This document shows, piece after piece, positions 9,773 to 18,426 of a stretch of 64,000 nucleotides of DNA (within the stretch, counting starts at the first letter, position 1; every line of letters starts with the position of its first letter). The position numbers and the translations under genes are program-made. Below the pieces are notes generated by a model. That model saw only the letters and a list, made by a program, of their open reading frames with translations. It was not told where the DNA came from and did no database searches. Origin of the DNA: Candidatus Pelagibacter sp. FZCC0015 (lineage in GTDB: Bacteria; Pseudomonadota; Alphaproteobacteria; Pelagibacterales; Pelagibacteraceae); NCBI RefSeq assembly GCF_007833635.1, contig NZ_CP031125.1, forward strand, positions 930,001-994,000, given 5' to 3'.

Positions 9773-10778
9773 TTAACTTAACTTTGTTTTTATTACTTAA
9801 AATTCTTCCAATAACATATGGCTTGTATTCTTTTGAAAAAAATTTACTTATTTTTTTTAAATTTTTACTTTCAACAATAAGACAAAAACCAACTCCACAA
9901 TTAAATGTTTTCAGCATTTCTTTATCAGAAATTCCATTATTTTTAAGCCAATTAAATATTTTAGAAGTTTTAATTTTATCTAAACTTATATGTGCAGAGA
10001 GCTTATCTGGTATTATTCTTTTAATATTATCAGACAAACCTCCCCCAGTTATATTTGCACAGCCATTGATTAAGTTATAGTTTATCAAATTCATTATTTC
10101 TTTAACATATATTTTAGTTGGTTTTAGAAGCTCAGATTTTAAAAATTTATTTTTTTTAATATTTATTTTTTTTTGTTTTAATAAATATCTTACAAGAGAA
10201 TACCCATTAGAATGTAAACCGCTGGAAGGAATTGCAACTATAAGATTATTTTTTTTTATTTTATTTTTATTTAAAATTCTATTCTTTCCTACAACACCTA
10301 CAGCAAAACCTGCGATATCAAATTTACCTTTTTCATACGTACCTGGCATTTCAGCAGTTTCTCCACCAACGAGTTCACATTCTGATTCATTACAGCCTTT
10401 GTTAATTCCTTTGATAATTGATTTAAGTTTTCTAAGATCAATTTTATTTATTGAAATATAATCTAAAAAAAGTAAAGGTTTAGCTCCTTGAACAATTAAA
10501 TCATTAACACTCATAGCAACCAAATCAATACCAATAGTATCAAATTTATTTAACATATTAGCAATTTCAATTTTAGTTCCCACACCATCAGTACAAGCAA
10601 CTATTTTAGGTTGTTTAATATTACCTGGTATATTTGTGATTGAACCAAACCCTCCTATATTAGAGAACTTTTTTTTGCCTCTTTTTTTTGCTGAAACTGT
10701 AGAAATGAAATCAACAAACTTATCTGCAGCCTTAATATTAACTCCACTTTTTTTATAGGTAAATTTTTTTTTATTCAT
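9747..10778 (-). CDS. purM: Phosphoribosylformylglycinamidine cyclo-ligase (AIR synthetase) PurM
   Basis: PurM closes the imidazole ring of AIR using ATP. The 343-residue length is typical. Recognisable segments include the glycine-rich N-terminal region GGFGSI, ACTDGVGTKIEIA, the conserved DLVAMSVNDLIVQGAKPLLFLDYI, VGGETAEMPGTY and GLHSNGYSLVR. It is the upstream gene of the purM-purN pair. Its ATG lies only 11 bases from the divergent DUF2066 gene start, so promoter elements of each gene must lie within the other's coding region or the transcripts have very short leaders. Confidence 0.96.
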   Translation of the reverse strand: MNKKKFTYKKSGVNIKAADKFVDFISTVSAKKRGKKKFSNIGGFGSITNIPGNIKQPKIVACTDGVGTKIEIANMLNKFDTIGIDLVAMSVNDLIVQGAKPLLFLDYISINKIDLRKLKSIIKGINKGCNESECELVGGETAEMPGTYEKGKFDIAGFAVGVVGKNRILNKNKIKKNNLIVAIPSSGLHSNGYSLVRYLLKQKKINIKKNKFLKSELLKPTKIYVKEIMNLINYNLINGCANITGGGLSDNIKRIIPDKLSAHISLDKIKTSKIFNWLKNNGISDKEMLKTFNCGVGFCLIVESKNLKKISKFFSKEYKPYVIGRILSNKNKVKLNGSINWYQ

Positions 10779-10789
10779 TAATATGTTTT

Positions 10790-11878
10790 ATGAAATTTAT
10801 TTCTCTACTTAGTAATTTAAAGCTTTTATATAATTTTTTTTTATTTCTTGCTTTAATAAATATTTTCTTTTCCACAGGAAAAAGTTATGCAAAGACATTT
10901 TCTATAAATGATATTGAAATATCAACACCTTTTGAAATAAATTTTAATAAAAATGAAATTATCGATGAAGGATTTGTAAAGGCATTTAATGAACTTATTT
11001 TGTCAATTGTCCAAAGTAAAGATCAGGTAAAATTAAAAAATACATCAATTAATCAAATAAAAGGAATGATAGAAACTTTCTCAATTAAGGAAGAAAAGTT
11101 TATTGATGAAATTTATTATCTTGCCTTAAATGTTTCATTTAATAAAAAAAATATATTTGATTTATTAGAAACAAAAAATATTTTTCCATCTTTACCTGTG
11201 AAAAAAGATTTTTTATTCATCCCCGTACTTGTTGATCAAAATAAAAATCAAGTTTTAATGTTCTCTGAGAATAAATTATTTTACAGTTGGAATTTAAATA
11301 CTAAAAAATACAGTCTTTTAAATTATATTTTGCCCACTGAGGATTTAGAAGATTTTAGATTAATAAAACAAAATATTAATATTTTAGAAACTTATGATTT
11401 CAAAGAAATTATAAATAAATACAATATAAATGACCACATTATTATGATTGTGTTTAAGGATAATAATAAAATAAGAGTATTTAACAAAATTTTTTTTAAT
11501 AAAAATAACAATTTAAAAAATTTAAATTATACTGAGGTTAATTTTGATGATGAAGAAGAGTTATTTGAATTTATTGATAATTTAAAATTAGTCTACGAAG
11601 ATTTTTGGAAATCACAAAATCAAATCAATACTTCAGTAAAGTTGTCTTTAAATATTTCTATTGATAACTCTAATAATATAAAAATTAATAAATTTGAAAA
11701 AATTTTATCTGATATAGATTTGATATATAATTTTTCAATTTATAAGTTCGATAATCGAAATAATTTTTATAAAGTTATTTTTAATGGAACACCTGATAAG
11801 TTTTTAGAAGTTATGAATGATCAAAATTATGATTTTGAAATAAAAAATAAAATTTGGGTTTTAAATGAAAAATCTTAA
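10790..11878 (+). CDS. DUF2066 domain-containing exported protein
   Basis: This 362-residue protein has a signal-like N-terminus (hydrophobic run about residues 12-30, then GKSYA) and resembles the DUF2066 family in layout and context; the function of that family is unknown. The match is inferred from the position between purM-purN and an Hda-like gene, an arrangement seen in alphaproteobacteria, and from sequence features such as SLPVKKDFLFIPVLVDQ near residue 130. The body is rich in Asn, Lys and Ile, with no cysteine or catalytic signature. The stop overlaps the Hda gene start by 14 bases. A cell-envelope role is plausible but unproved. Confidence 0.7.
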   Translation: MKFISLLSNLKLLYNFFLFLALINIFFSTGKSYAKTFSINDIEISTPFEINFNKNEIIDEGFVKAFNELILSIVQSKDQVKLKNTSINQIKGMIETFSIKEEKFIDEIYYLALNVSFNKKNIFDLLETKNIFPSLPVKKDFLFIPVLVDQNKNQVLMFSENKLFYSWNLNTKKYSLLNYILPTEDLEDFRLIKQNINILETYDFKEIINKYNINDHIIMIVFKDNNKIRVFNKIFFNKNNNLKNLNYTEVNFDDEEELFEFIDNLKLVYEDFWKSQNQINTSVKLSLNISIDNSNNIKINKFEKILSDIDLIYNFSIYKFDNRNNFYKVIFNGTPDKFLEVMNDQNYDFEIKNKIWVLNEKS

Positions 11879-12527
11879 TCAGCAAATACTTAAATTTGAT
11901 TATGATCAAAATTTTAAAGATCAGGATTTTTATGTTTCAAGCAGCAACGAACACTCTTTTAGCCTTTTAAATAGTTGGCCAAAATGGGATAAAAATTTTA
12001 TAAACTTAATAGGTGAAAAGTTTTCAGGAAAAAGTCATTTAATAAATATATTTTTAAAAAAGCATAAAGGAATCAAAATTAATGCGGAAGATATTAATAA
12101 TGACTTTCTTCAACAAATTAAAATATATGAAAATATTATTGTTGAGGATTTAACTGAGAAAATAAATGAAAACTTATTATTTACACTTATAAATATAATA
12201 GATCAGGATAATAAGTACTTAATAGTAACCTCAAAAATACCAATAGTTGACTTTAAATTTAAATTAAATGATCTTAATTCAAGATCTGCTAATTTTATAT
12301 TATCTCAAATTGAAAAACCTGGTGATGATTTAATTTATGCACTAATTTTAAAAAATCTTTCTGATCGTCAAATATCAATAGACCAAAAACTTATTGAATT
12401 TATAATTAAGAGAATTGATAGAACTTATGGCAAAATTTCCGATTTCATATATAAAATCGACGAAATTAGTTTAAAAAGAAAGAAACCAATCGATTTTAAA
12501 ATTATAAAAGAAGCATTAGAGGTTTAA
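11865..12527 (+). CDS. hdaA: Hda/DnaA-related AAA+ protein (regulatory inactivator type)
   Basis: Hda-type proteins bind the sliding clamp and promote ATP hydrolysis by DnaA to limit re-initiation. This 220-residue protein has an N-terminal LNQQILKF segment, close to the clamp-binding QL-x-L-type motif of Hda proteins, a degenerate Walker A GEKFSGKSHL (residues 50-59), a Walker B-like IIVEDL and a C-terminal lid domain with KRIDRTYGKISDFIYKIDEISL, as in DnaA domain III. It lacks the DnaA domain IV DNA-binding helices, which separates it from DnaA itself. It sits between the DUF2066 gene and aspS, with overlap on one side and no gap on the other. Confidence 0.82.
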   Translation: MKNLNQQILKFDYDQNFKDQDFYVSSSNEHSFSLLNSWPKWDKNFINLIGEKFSGKSHLINIFLKKHKGIKINAEDINNDFLQQIKIYENIIVEDLTEKINENLLFTLINIIDQDNKYLIVTSKIPIVDFKFKLNDLNSRSANFILSQIEKPGDDLIYALILKNLSDRQISIDQKLIEFIIKRIDRTYGKISDFIYKIDEISLKRKKPIDFKIIKEALEV

Positions 12528-14312
12528 TTGAATAAATACAGGACACATAGGTGTAATGAATTAAGAAAAGAGGATGTAGATAAAAAAATTTCTCTTTCAG
12601 GCTGGATAAATAAAAAAAGAGATCATGGGAATTTATTATTTATTGATTTGAGAGATAATTATGGAATTACCCAATGTATAATTGATAAAGATAATAAATA
12701 TTTTTCTGATTTAGAAAAAATGCAATTAGAAACAGTAATTAAAGTTGAGGGAAAAGTCGTTAACAGATCTAAAGAAACAATTAATTCTGAAATTGACACT
12801 GGTGAAATTGAAGTTGTTATTGAGCAGCATGAAGTTTTAGGTACTTGTAAAGAGCTCCCTATGCCAATTTTTAGTGATCAAGAATATGCAGAGGAAATAA
12901 GATTGAAATATAGATTCTTAGATTTAAGAAGAAAAAAAATTCATGAAAATATTATTTTAAGATCTAAGGTTATTTCATACATCCGAAATGAAATGACTAA
13001 ATTAGGTTTCTTAGAATTTCAAACACCAATTTTAACCTCATCTAGCCCAGAGGGTGCTAGGGATTTTTTAGTACCTAGTCGTTTAAATCCAGGAAAATTT
13101 TATGCACTACCACAAGCTCCTCAGCAATTTAAACAATTAATAATGGTTTCGGGCTTTGATAGATACTTTCAAATTGCACCTTGTTTCAGAGATGAGGATG
13201 CAAGAGCAGACAGAAGTCCTGGGGAGTTTTATCAATTAGATTTGGAAATGTCATTTGTTGAACAAGAGGATGTATTTAATGTTGTTGAAAAGTTAATGGT
13301 TAATACATTTAAAAATTTTTCAACTAAAAAACTGATGTTTGATAAATTTCCTAAGATTTCATACAAGGAAGCAATGCTTAAATATGGTACTGATAAACCA
13401 GATTTAAGAAACCCACTAATTATAAATGATATAACTGAAATTTTTACAAGAGAAGATGTTTCATTTGAAATATTTAAAAAATTAGTAAAATCTGGATCTA
13501 AAGTAAGATGTATTGTTACAAAAAATACAAAAGATAAGCCTAGAAGTTTTTTTGATAATATTGATAAATGGGCTAAAGAAGAAGGTGCCTCTGGTTTAGC
13601 TTATTTTACTTTTGAAAAAGATAAAGATATTTCAGCAAAAGGCCCTATAGGAAAATTCTTTTCTCAAGACGCATTGGTTGAAATCATGAAAAAAACAAAC
13701 TGTGAAATAGGGGATAGTATTTTCATGGCTTGTGGAAAACAAGACGAATTAGAAAAAATTACTGCACTAGCACGAGATAAAATAGCAAAAGATCTTGATT
13801 TAATTGATGAAAATATTTTCGCATTTTGTTGGATTGTAGATTATCCAATGTTCGAAAAAGATGAATCAACAAAAAAAATTGAATTTAGTCACAATCCATT
13901 TTCAATGCCTCAAGGTGATTTAAGTGATAAAGATTTTGAAAACCCATTAGATATACTTGCTTATCAATACGATATAGTTTGTAATGGTATAGAATTATCT
14001 TCGGGAGCAATTAGAAATCATAAACCAGAACTTATGTATAAACTTTTCTCGATCGCAGGATATGATAAAAATCAAGTAGATGAAAAATTTAGTGGTATGA
14101 TTAATGCACTTAGTTATGGCGCACCTCCACACGGAGGAATAGCACCTGGTATTGATAGAATCGTAATGTTACTAGCTAATGAGAAAAATATAAGGGAAGT
14201 TACTATGTTTCCAATGAACCAAAACGCACAAGATTTGATGATGAATGCACCATCTGAGGTAAATCCAGATCAATTGAAAGAATTAAATTTAGCTTTAAAA
14301 ACTAAAAAATAA
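12528..14312 (+). CDS. aspS: Aspartyl-tRNA synthetase
   Basis: AspRS charges tRNA-Asp (or tRNA-Asp/Asn if non-discriminating; this cannot be told here). The 594-residue bacterial-type enzyme has an N-terminal OB-fold (about 1-110, SGWINKKRDHGNLLFIDLRD), class II motif 2 (FRDEDARADRSPGEFYQLDLEMSF is spread over about residues 220-245), the bacterial insertion domain (about 290-420) and motif 3 (GGIAPGIDRIVMLL, near 545). The start is a TTG immediately after the upstream stop codon; MNKYRTHRCNELR matches the usual AspRS N-terminus. The stop is one base from the convergent TSCPD gene. Confidence 0.96.
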   Translation: MNKYRTHRCNELRKEDVDKKISLSGWINKKRDHGNLLFIDLRDNYGITQCIIDKDNKYFSDLEKMQLETVIKVEGKVVNRSKETINSEIDTGEIEVVIEQHEVLGTCKELPMPIFSDQEYAEEIRLKYRFLDLRRKKIHENIILRSKVISYIRNEMTKLGFLEFQTPILTSSSPEGARDFLVPSRLNPGKFYALPQAPQQFKQLIMVSGFDRYFQIAPCFRDEDARADRSPGEFYQLDLEMSFVEQEDVFNVVEKLMVNTFKNFSTKKLMFDKFPKISYKEAMLKYGTDKPDLRNPLIINDITEIFTREDVSFEIFKKLVKSGSKVRCIVTKNTKDKPRSFFDNIDKWAKEEGASGLAYFTFEKDKDISAKGPIGKFFSQDALVEIMKKTNCEIGDSIFMACGKQDELEKITALARDKIAKDLDLIDENIFAFCWIVDYPMFEKDESTKKIEFSHNPFSMPQGDLSDKDFENPLDILAYQYDIVCNGIELSSGAIRNHKPELMYKLFSIAGYDKNQVDEKFSGMINALSYGAPPHGGIAPGIDRIVMLLANEKNIREVTMFPMNQNAQDLMMNAPSEVNPDQLKELNLALKTKK

Positions 14313-14313
14313 T

Positions 14314-15138
14314 TTATTTTTTACCTTTTAAACTTATTTTTACATCTGAAAGATCAACTAGATTTTTTTTATAATTATTTCTCACGAAACCTTTGCTAGT
14401 AATATCTTTTACAATTTTTAATAATTGATTTTGATCCTCAGAATTTTGATCTTCTGTACTGATAGTGTCATTTCCTCCAATAGCCGGAGTATGGGCCAGA
14501 TCTTCTCTATTTTGATATGAAATAGCTAATTCTCTGAAAATATAATCTAAAATTGATGTAGCACTTAAAATTCTATCATTACCATGTACTTTGCCTGATG
14601 GTTCAAATTTTGTGCCAACAAATGCACTTATAAACTCATCTAACGGAACACCATATTGAAGTCCTAGAGATACAGCAATTGCAAAATTATTCATTAAGGC
14701 TTTAACAAGCTCACCTTCTTTACTGGTATCAATAAATATTTCTCCAATTTTTCCGTCTTCATATTCTCCGGTATGTAGGTAAACTTTGTGGTCACCAATA
14801 GTAGCTTTTTGAATATATCCTTTTCTTCTGTCAGGCATACTAAATCTTTTACCTGACTTCTCGTTAGCTGTGTTTATACTTGTTATTATACTTTCTTTAT
14901 TTATTGGGTTTTTTTTATCATTTTCAGTAACTACTTCTACTTTTTTGTTTTCAAGCACTTTATTGTTTTTAGGATCTAGACTTTTTGTTTTTCTGTTATC
15001 AAGTTTTACGTCTAAAACCTCAAATTTGCCATCATCTCTTTTCTCTAAATTTTTTAACTCTGCCTCGTTAATATCATCTAAATAATGATTTACTTTAAAA
15101 GTACAGGTATAATAAGTTTCAACTAAATACTTTGCCAT
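14314..15138 (-). CDS. Stand-alone TSCPD-domain protein, resembling the C-terminal region of NrdJ
   Basis: Residues about 95-220 (from [10 protein letters not shown] through [38 protein letters not shown] and [16 protein letters not shown]) closely resemble the TSCPD region found in the C-terminal part of adenosylcobalamin-dependent ribonucleotide reductases. The catalytic barrel with its cysteines and the nucleotide-binding regions is absent, so this 274-residue protein cannot be a reductase by itself. The N-terminal 60 residues ([17 protein letters not shown]) are not recognised, and a charged linker follows. It may be a relic, a regulatory subunit or an independent family. It is monocistronic, convergent with aspS and divergent from the NDUFA12 gene. 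Domain identity is recognised from memory; function is unknown. Confidence 0.75.
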   Translation of the reverse strand: MAKYLVETYYTCTFKVNHYLDDINEAELKNLEKRDDGKFEVLDVKLDNRKTKSLDPKNNKVLENKKVEVVTENDKKNPINKESIITSINTANEKSGKRFSMPDRRKGYIQKATIGDHKVYLHTGEYEDGKIGEIFIDTSKEGELVKALMNNFAIAVSLGLQYGVPLDEFISAFVGTKFEPSGKVHGNDRILSATSILDYIFRELAISYQNREDLAHTPAIGGNDTISTEDQNSEDQNQLLKIVKDITSKGFVRNNYKKNLVDLSDVKISLKGKK

Positions 15139-15252
15139 TTGACCTCAACTTAAATTTTAATTTGAATAATGAATCAATTTATTTATATACATATTCATAT
15201 TTTAGTCTAATTTAAATTTTACAATTTTTAATTGAATAAATAAAAAAATATT

Positions 15253-15612
15253 ATGTTGACACTTTTAAGAAAAATTTTCACTTGGTGGAATCAAGATACT
15301 TTTGGAACAAGACTAAAAACTATTTTTTTTGGAAAACTAGTTGGTACTGATGAGCTAGGTAATAAATACTATGAGAGTAAAAACGGAAAAAGATGGGTTA
15401 TCTATTCAAATACAATTGACGCATCAAAAATTCCAGTAGAATGGTATTCTTGGATACATTTTACACCAAATAAAATTGAGAAAAAACATACCTTAGAAAA
15501 ATACGAATGGCAAAAACCACATCAAGAAAATTTAACCGGCACTGACGCAGCATATTATCCCAATAAAAATCAAGATGGTATTAAAAAGAAATACTCAAGT
15601 TGGAAAGAATAA
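15253..15612 (+). CDS. NADH:ubiquinone oxidoreductase NDUFA12-family subunit
   Basis: NDUFA12 (B17.2) is an accessory subunit of respiratory complex I shared by alphaproteobacteria and mitochondria. The 119-residue protein shows the family pattern: an N-terminal RKIFTWWNQDTFGTRL, FFGKLVGTDELGNKYYE, GKRWVIYSN, VPVEW-like IPVEWYSWIHF and the C-terminal KPHQENLTGTDAAYYP. It lies far from any visible nuo genes. The downstream DUF2155 gene begins within its last 38 bases, the same pairing seen in other alphaproteobacteria. The start is an ATG preceded by an A-rich stretch without a clear Shine-Dalgarno sequence. Confidence 0.93.
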   Translation: MLTLLRKIFTWWNQDTFGTRLKTIFFGKLVGTDELGNKYYESKNGKRWVIYSNTIDASKIPVEWYSWIHFTPNKIEKKHTLEKYEWQKPHQENLTGTDAAYYPNKNQDGIKKKYSSWKE

Positions 15613-15982
15613 TTTTAAATTAATCTATTTAGTTTTTTTATTTTATTTTTGCTTAGTTTTAAACTTAAATGCAAAAAGTAATTTAGAGGGAACTTTTACT
15701 GATATAAAAATTTTAGATAAAATAAGTTCTAAAAACACCTTGCTTAAACTTAAAAATGGTGAATTAGTAAATTTTAAAGATTTATCAATTAAAAGTCTAA
15801 AATGTAAAAATTCAGAATTTGATGATAATCCAGAAATAACTGCCTATATACAAGTTCGAGATCTGACTAATAAAAATAATGATGAAGTTTTTGTTTTTAA
15901 TGGTTGGATGTTTTCATCAAGTCCATCAATTACACCTTTTGATCATCCTGTTTATGATGTTTGGCTTGTAAACTGTTATTAA
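15575..15982 (+). CDS. DUF2155 domain-containing exported protein
   Basis: The 135-residue protein has an N-terminal hydrophobic export segment (about residues 14-32, ending LNLNAKS) and a C-terminal DUF2155 core: LKNGELVNFKDLSIKSLKCKN, followed by VFNGWMFSSSPSITPFDHPVYDVWLVNC. Two cysteines (in KSLKC and at the C-terminal VNC) are in positions conserved in the family and may form a disulfide in the periplasm. The molecular function of DUF2155 is unknown. It overlaps the NDUFA12-family gene by 38 bases; an internal start nearer the signal segment is possible. The stop overlaps the convergent accC by 4 bases. Confidence 0.85.
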   Translation: MVLKRNTQVGKNNFKLIYLVFLFYFCLVLNLNAKSNLEGTFTDIKILDKISSKNTLLKLKNGELVNFKDLSIKSLKCKNSEFDDNPEITAYIQVRDLTNKNNDEVFVFNGWMFSSSPSITPFDHPVYDVWLVNCY

Positions 15983-17316
15983 ACAATTGAATCTTTATCT
16001 AGCCAACTAACGTTAAAATCCGAATTGATAAATTTTTTGTGGTTTAGTAATTTTTTATGCAGAGGTATTGTTGTGGTTATTCCTTCAATAACAAATTCAT
16101 CTAAAGATCTATTCATTCTTTGTATTGCCTCTGTTCTGTTTCTACCATGACAAATTAACTTACAAACCATACTATCGTAATAAGGTGTTACTTTATATCC
16201 TTGAAATATTGCACCATCTACTCTGGTTCTAAAACCAGATGGTTGATGACACATAGTAATAACTCCAGGCGAAGGCTGAAAGTTTTTACTAGCATCCTCA
16301 GCATTTATTCTACATTCAATTGCATGTCCTCTAGGGTTTATATCACTTTGCTTCAAAGCTGTTTCTCCTGAAAAAGCGATCCAGATTTGTTCTTTAATTA
16401 TATCAACCCCTGTAACCATTTCTGTCACAGGATGTTCAACTTGAACTCTTGTATTCATCTCAAGAAAATAAAATTTACCATCTTCATATATAAATTCAAC
16501 AGTCCCAGCCCCCATATAACCAATTTTTTCAACCATTTTTACTGTTCTTTCAAATAAATCTTTTCTTATTTCATCATTTAAAACTGGACTTGGTGTTTCT
16601 TCTATTAATTTTTGATGTCTTCTTTGAACCGAACAATCTCTTTCGTGTAGGTGTACTGCTCTATTTTTTCCAGCTAATATTTGAACCTCAATATGTCTTG
16701 GATTTTGAAAAAATTTTTCAATATATACTTCATCATTACCAAAGTATTTTTGTGCTTCTGATTTTGCAGTTGAAAACAGCATTTCAAATTCTTCTTCCTT
16801 ATAAACTATTTTCATACCTTTGCCTCCACCTCCACCTGAGGCTTTAATTAAAACAGGAAAACCAATTTTTTTACAAAGTTCTTTTGCTTCAGATATATCT
16901 TTTACTCCTCCTTCAGACCCTTCAATAACGGGCAATCCATTTTCTTTAGCTATTCTCTTTGCTTGGATTTTATCACCCATCATTTCTATATGTTTTGATG
17001 AAGCTCCAATAAAATTAATTTTGTTCTCTTCTAAAATTCTCGCAAAATTTGCATTTTCAGAGAGAAAACCATATCCAGGATGAACAGCATCAGCATTTGT
17101 AAGTTCTATAGCTGACATTAATGCTGGAATATTTAAATAACTATTTGCTGGTTGATGAGAACCTATACAAACACTTTCATCTGCCATTCTCACATGCATG
17201 CTTTCTCTATCTACATCAGAATGAACAGCAACAGTAGGTATTCCCCATTCTTTACATGCTCTAATAATTCTAACTGCAATTTCCCCGCGGTTTGCAATTA
17301 AAATTTTTTTAAACAT
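15979..17316 (-). CDS. accC: Acetyl-CoA carboxylase biotin carboxylase subunit AccC
   Basis: AccC carboxylates the biotin on AccB using ATP and bicarbonate, the first half-reaction of acetyl-CoA carboxylase. The 445-residue protein has the pre-ATP-grasp domain starting FKKILIANRGEIAVRIIRA, the glycine-rich ATP loop KASGGGGGKGMKIV (about 159-172), the HERDCSVQRRHQK segment and the catalytic EMNTRVQVEHPVTE (about 288-301). It follows accB by 3 bases in the aroQ-accB-accC operon, an arrangement common in bacteria. The length and motifs indicate the stand-alone subunit rather than a fused acyl-CoA carboxylase. Confidence 0.97.
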   Translation of the reverse strand: MFKKILIANRGEIAVRIIRACKEWGIPTVAVHSDVDRESMHVRMADESVCIGSHQPANSYLNIPALMSAIELTNADAVHPGYGFLSENANFARILEENKINFIGASSKHIEMMGDKIQAKRIAKENGLPVIEGSEGGVKDISEAKELCKKIGFPVLIKASGGGGGKGMKIVYKEEEFEMLFSTAKSEAQKYFGNDEVYIEKFFQNPRHIEVQILAGKNRAVHLHERDCSVQRRHQKLIEETPSPVLNDEIRKDLFERTVKMVEKIGYMGAGTVEFIYEDGKFYFLEMNTRVQVEHPVTEMVTGVDIIKEQIWIAFSGETALKQSDINPRGHAIECRINAEDASKNFQPSPGVITMCHQPSGFRTRVDGAIFQGYKVTPYYDSMVCKLICHGRNRTEAIQRMNRSLDEFVIEGITTTIPLHKKLLNHKKFINSDFNVSWLDKDSIV

Positions 17317-17319
17317 TAT

Positions 17320-17754
17320 TTATTCTAGGACAATAATAGTTTGACCAAATTCTACAGGCTGGCCATCTTCAACACAAATTTCTTTTACTACACCATCTGC
17401 TGTTGAGGGAACATGATTCATGGTTTTCATTGCCTCAACAATCATTATTGTATCACCTTTTTTAATTTTTTTTCCAATCTCAACAAATTTTTTAGCACCT
17501 GGTTCTGGAGCATGATAGGCAGTTCCAATTATAGGTGAAGTAATTTCAGTTCCTGATTTAATATTTTGAGTTTGAGTAGGTGATGAACTTGATGCAGGTG
17601 ATGAGGACGAGATAACTTGAGGTTGATTACTTATTGAAACATTATTTTTTGATACTTTAATTTTTGTATCCTTTTCAGTTATCTCTATTTCAGTAAGATT
17701 AAATTCTTTTAAATAATCACTTAATTCTTTAATTATTTTTTTATCTATTTTCAT
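17320..17754 (-). CDS. accB: Acetyl-CoA carboxylase biotin carboxyl carrier protein AccB
   Basis: AccB carries the biotin that shuttles CO2 between AccC and the carboxyltransferase. The 144 residues consist of an N-terminal helical region, a Ser/Pro/Gln-rich flexible linker (about 40-65) and a C-terminal biotinyl domain with the signature VEAMKTMNHV, in which K110 is the predicted biotinylated lysine. The family's protruding thumb is represented by SPIIGTAYHAPEPGAKKFVEIG. The ATG overlaps the end of aroQ by 14 bases, and accC follows after 3 bases, so all three are presumably cotranscribed. Confidence 0.96.
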   Translation of the reverse strand: MKIDKKIIKELSDYLKEFNLTEIEITEKDTKIKVSKNNVSISNQPQVISSSSPASSSSPTQTQNIKSGTEITSPIIGTAYHAPEPGAKKFVEIGKKIKKGDTIMIVEAMKTMNHVPSTADGVVKEICVEDGQPVEFGQTIIVLE

Positions 17755-18190
17755 TATGCAAAGCCTTTTGTAATGAAATTATGGCCAAAATATATCCTTC
17801 AGCACCCAATCCAAAAATTCCTCCTGTTACGACACCACTTATAAGTGATTTATGTCTAAATTCCTCTCTTTTATAAATATTAGATAAATGTATCTCGATG
17901 ATTGGTTTTTTAAATAAATCTAGAGCATCTCTTATAGCTACAGAAGTATGAGTAAATGCAGCAGCATTTATAATCATACCATCAAATTTTTTCCTAGCAT
18001 CTTGAATAATATTAACAAGCTCTCCTTCAACATTAGATTGAGCAAATTCAACATCAAGACCAATTTCTTTTGCTTTTTTAGAACAATTCTCTTTAAGCTG
18101 GTCATACGTAGTTGATCCATATTGTGATTGTTCTCTTTCTCCTAATAGATTAAGATTTGGACCGTTAATAATAATTATTTTATTATTCAT
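17741..18190 (-). CDS. aroQ: Type II 3-dehydroquinate dehydratase AroQ
   Basis: AroQ dehydrates 3-dehydroquinate in the shikimate pathway. The 149-residue length is typical of the dodecameric type II enzyme. The N-terminus IIIINGPNLNLLGERE and the following QYGSTTYD supply the catalytic Arg and Tyr (Y24) of the flexible loop. NAAAFTHTSVAIRDAL carries the substrate-binding Asn/His, and EIHLSNIYKREEFRHKS includes the second catalytic histidine region. It heads the aroQ-accB-accC operon. The start is only 16 bases from the divergent thiS. Confidence 0.96.
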   Translation of the reverse strand: MNNKIIIINGPNLNLLGEREQSQYGSTTYDQLKENCSKKAKEIGLDVEFAQSNVEGELVNIIQDARKKFDGMIINAAAFTHTSVAIRDALDLFKKPIIEIHLSNIYKREEFRHKSLISGVVTGGIFGLGAEGYILAIISLQKALHNENR

Positions 18191-18206
18191 TCAGCACTTA
18201 TATACG

Positions 18207-18425
18207 ATGAAAAAAATAAAAAAAATAAAAATTAAAATAAATGGTAAAATCAAATCTATAAATCAAGATTCTAACCTTTCTGTAGTGTTAAAAAATCTAA
18301 AAATTCCATTAAATAAAGTAGCTATTGAGCTTAATAAAGAAATAATAGATAAAAAAAAAATTAATAAAATAAAATTAAATAAAAATGATAAAATTGAAAT
18401 AGTTCATTTTATTGGAGGTGGTTAA
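18207..18425 (+). CDS. thiS: Sulfur carrier protein ThiS
   Basis: ThiS carries sulfur as a C-terminal thiocarboxylate for thiazole formation in thiamine synthesis. The 72-residue protein has a beta-grasp pattern (a lysine-rich first strand, NKVAIELNKEII, NDKIEIVHFIGGG) and ends in GGG, as needed for adenylation and thiolation. It is followed directly by thiG, its partner. The codons for the terminal glycines form a strong Shine-Dalgarno sequence for thiG. No thiC or thiamine riboswitch is visible nearby; the leader is at most 16 bases from the divergent aroQ. Confidence 0.92.
   Translation: MKKIKKIKIKINGKIKSINQDSNLSVVLKNLKIPLNKVAIELNKEIIDKKKINKIKLNKNDKIEIVHFIGGG
18414..18421 (+). promoter_or_regulatory. 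thiG ribosome binding site embedded in thiS
   Basis: GGAGGTGG is a near-perfect Shine-Dalgarno sequence made from the last glycine codons of thiS. It lies 5 bases before the TTG at 18427, which decides the thiG start and suggests that thiG translation is coupled to termination of thiS. Confidence 0.7.
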
Positions 18426-18426
18426 T

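Noticed and set aside
9760..10080. Plus-strand frame inside purM
   Set aside because: Antisense shadow of a conserved enzyme with no ribosome site or domain.
14301..14330. AT-only inverted repeat at the aspS/TSCPD junction as a bidirectional terminator
   Set aside because: The arms are A and T only, so the stem would be weak; such repeats are expected by chance at this composition.
18191..18206. Possible TPP riboswitch before thiS
   Set aside because: Only 16 bases separate thiS from aroQ; there is no THI-box sequence and no space for the aptamer.
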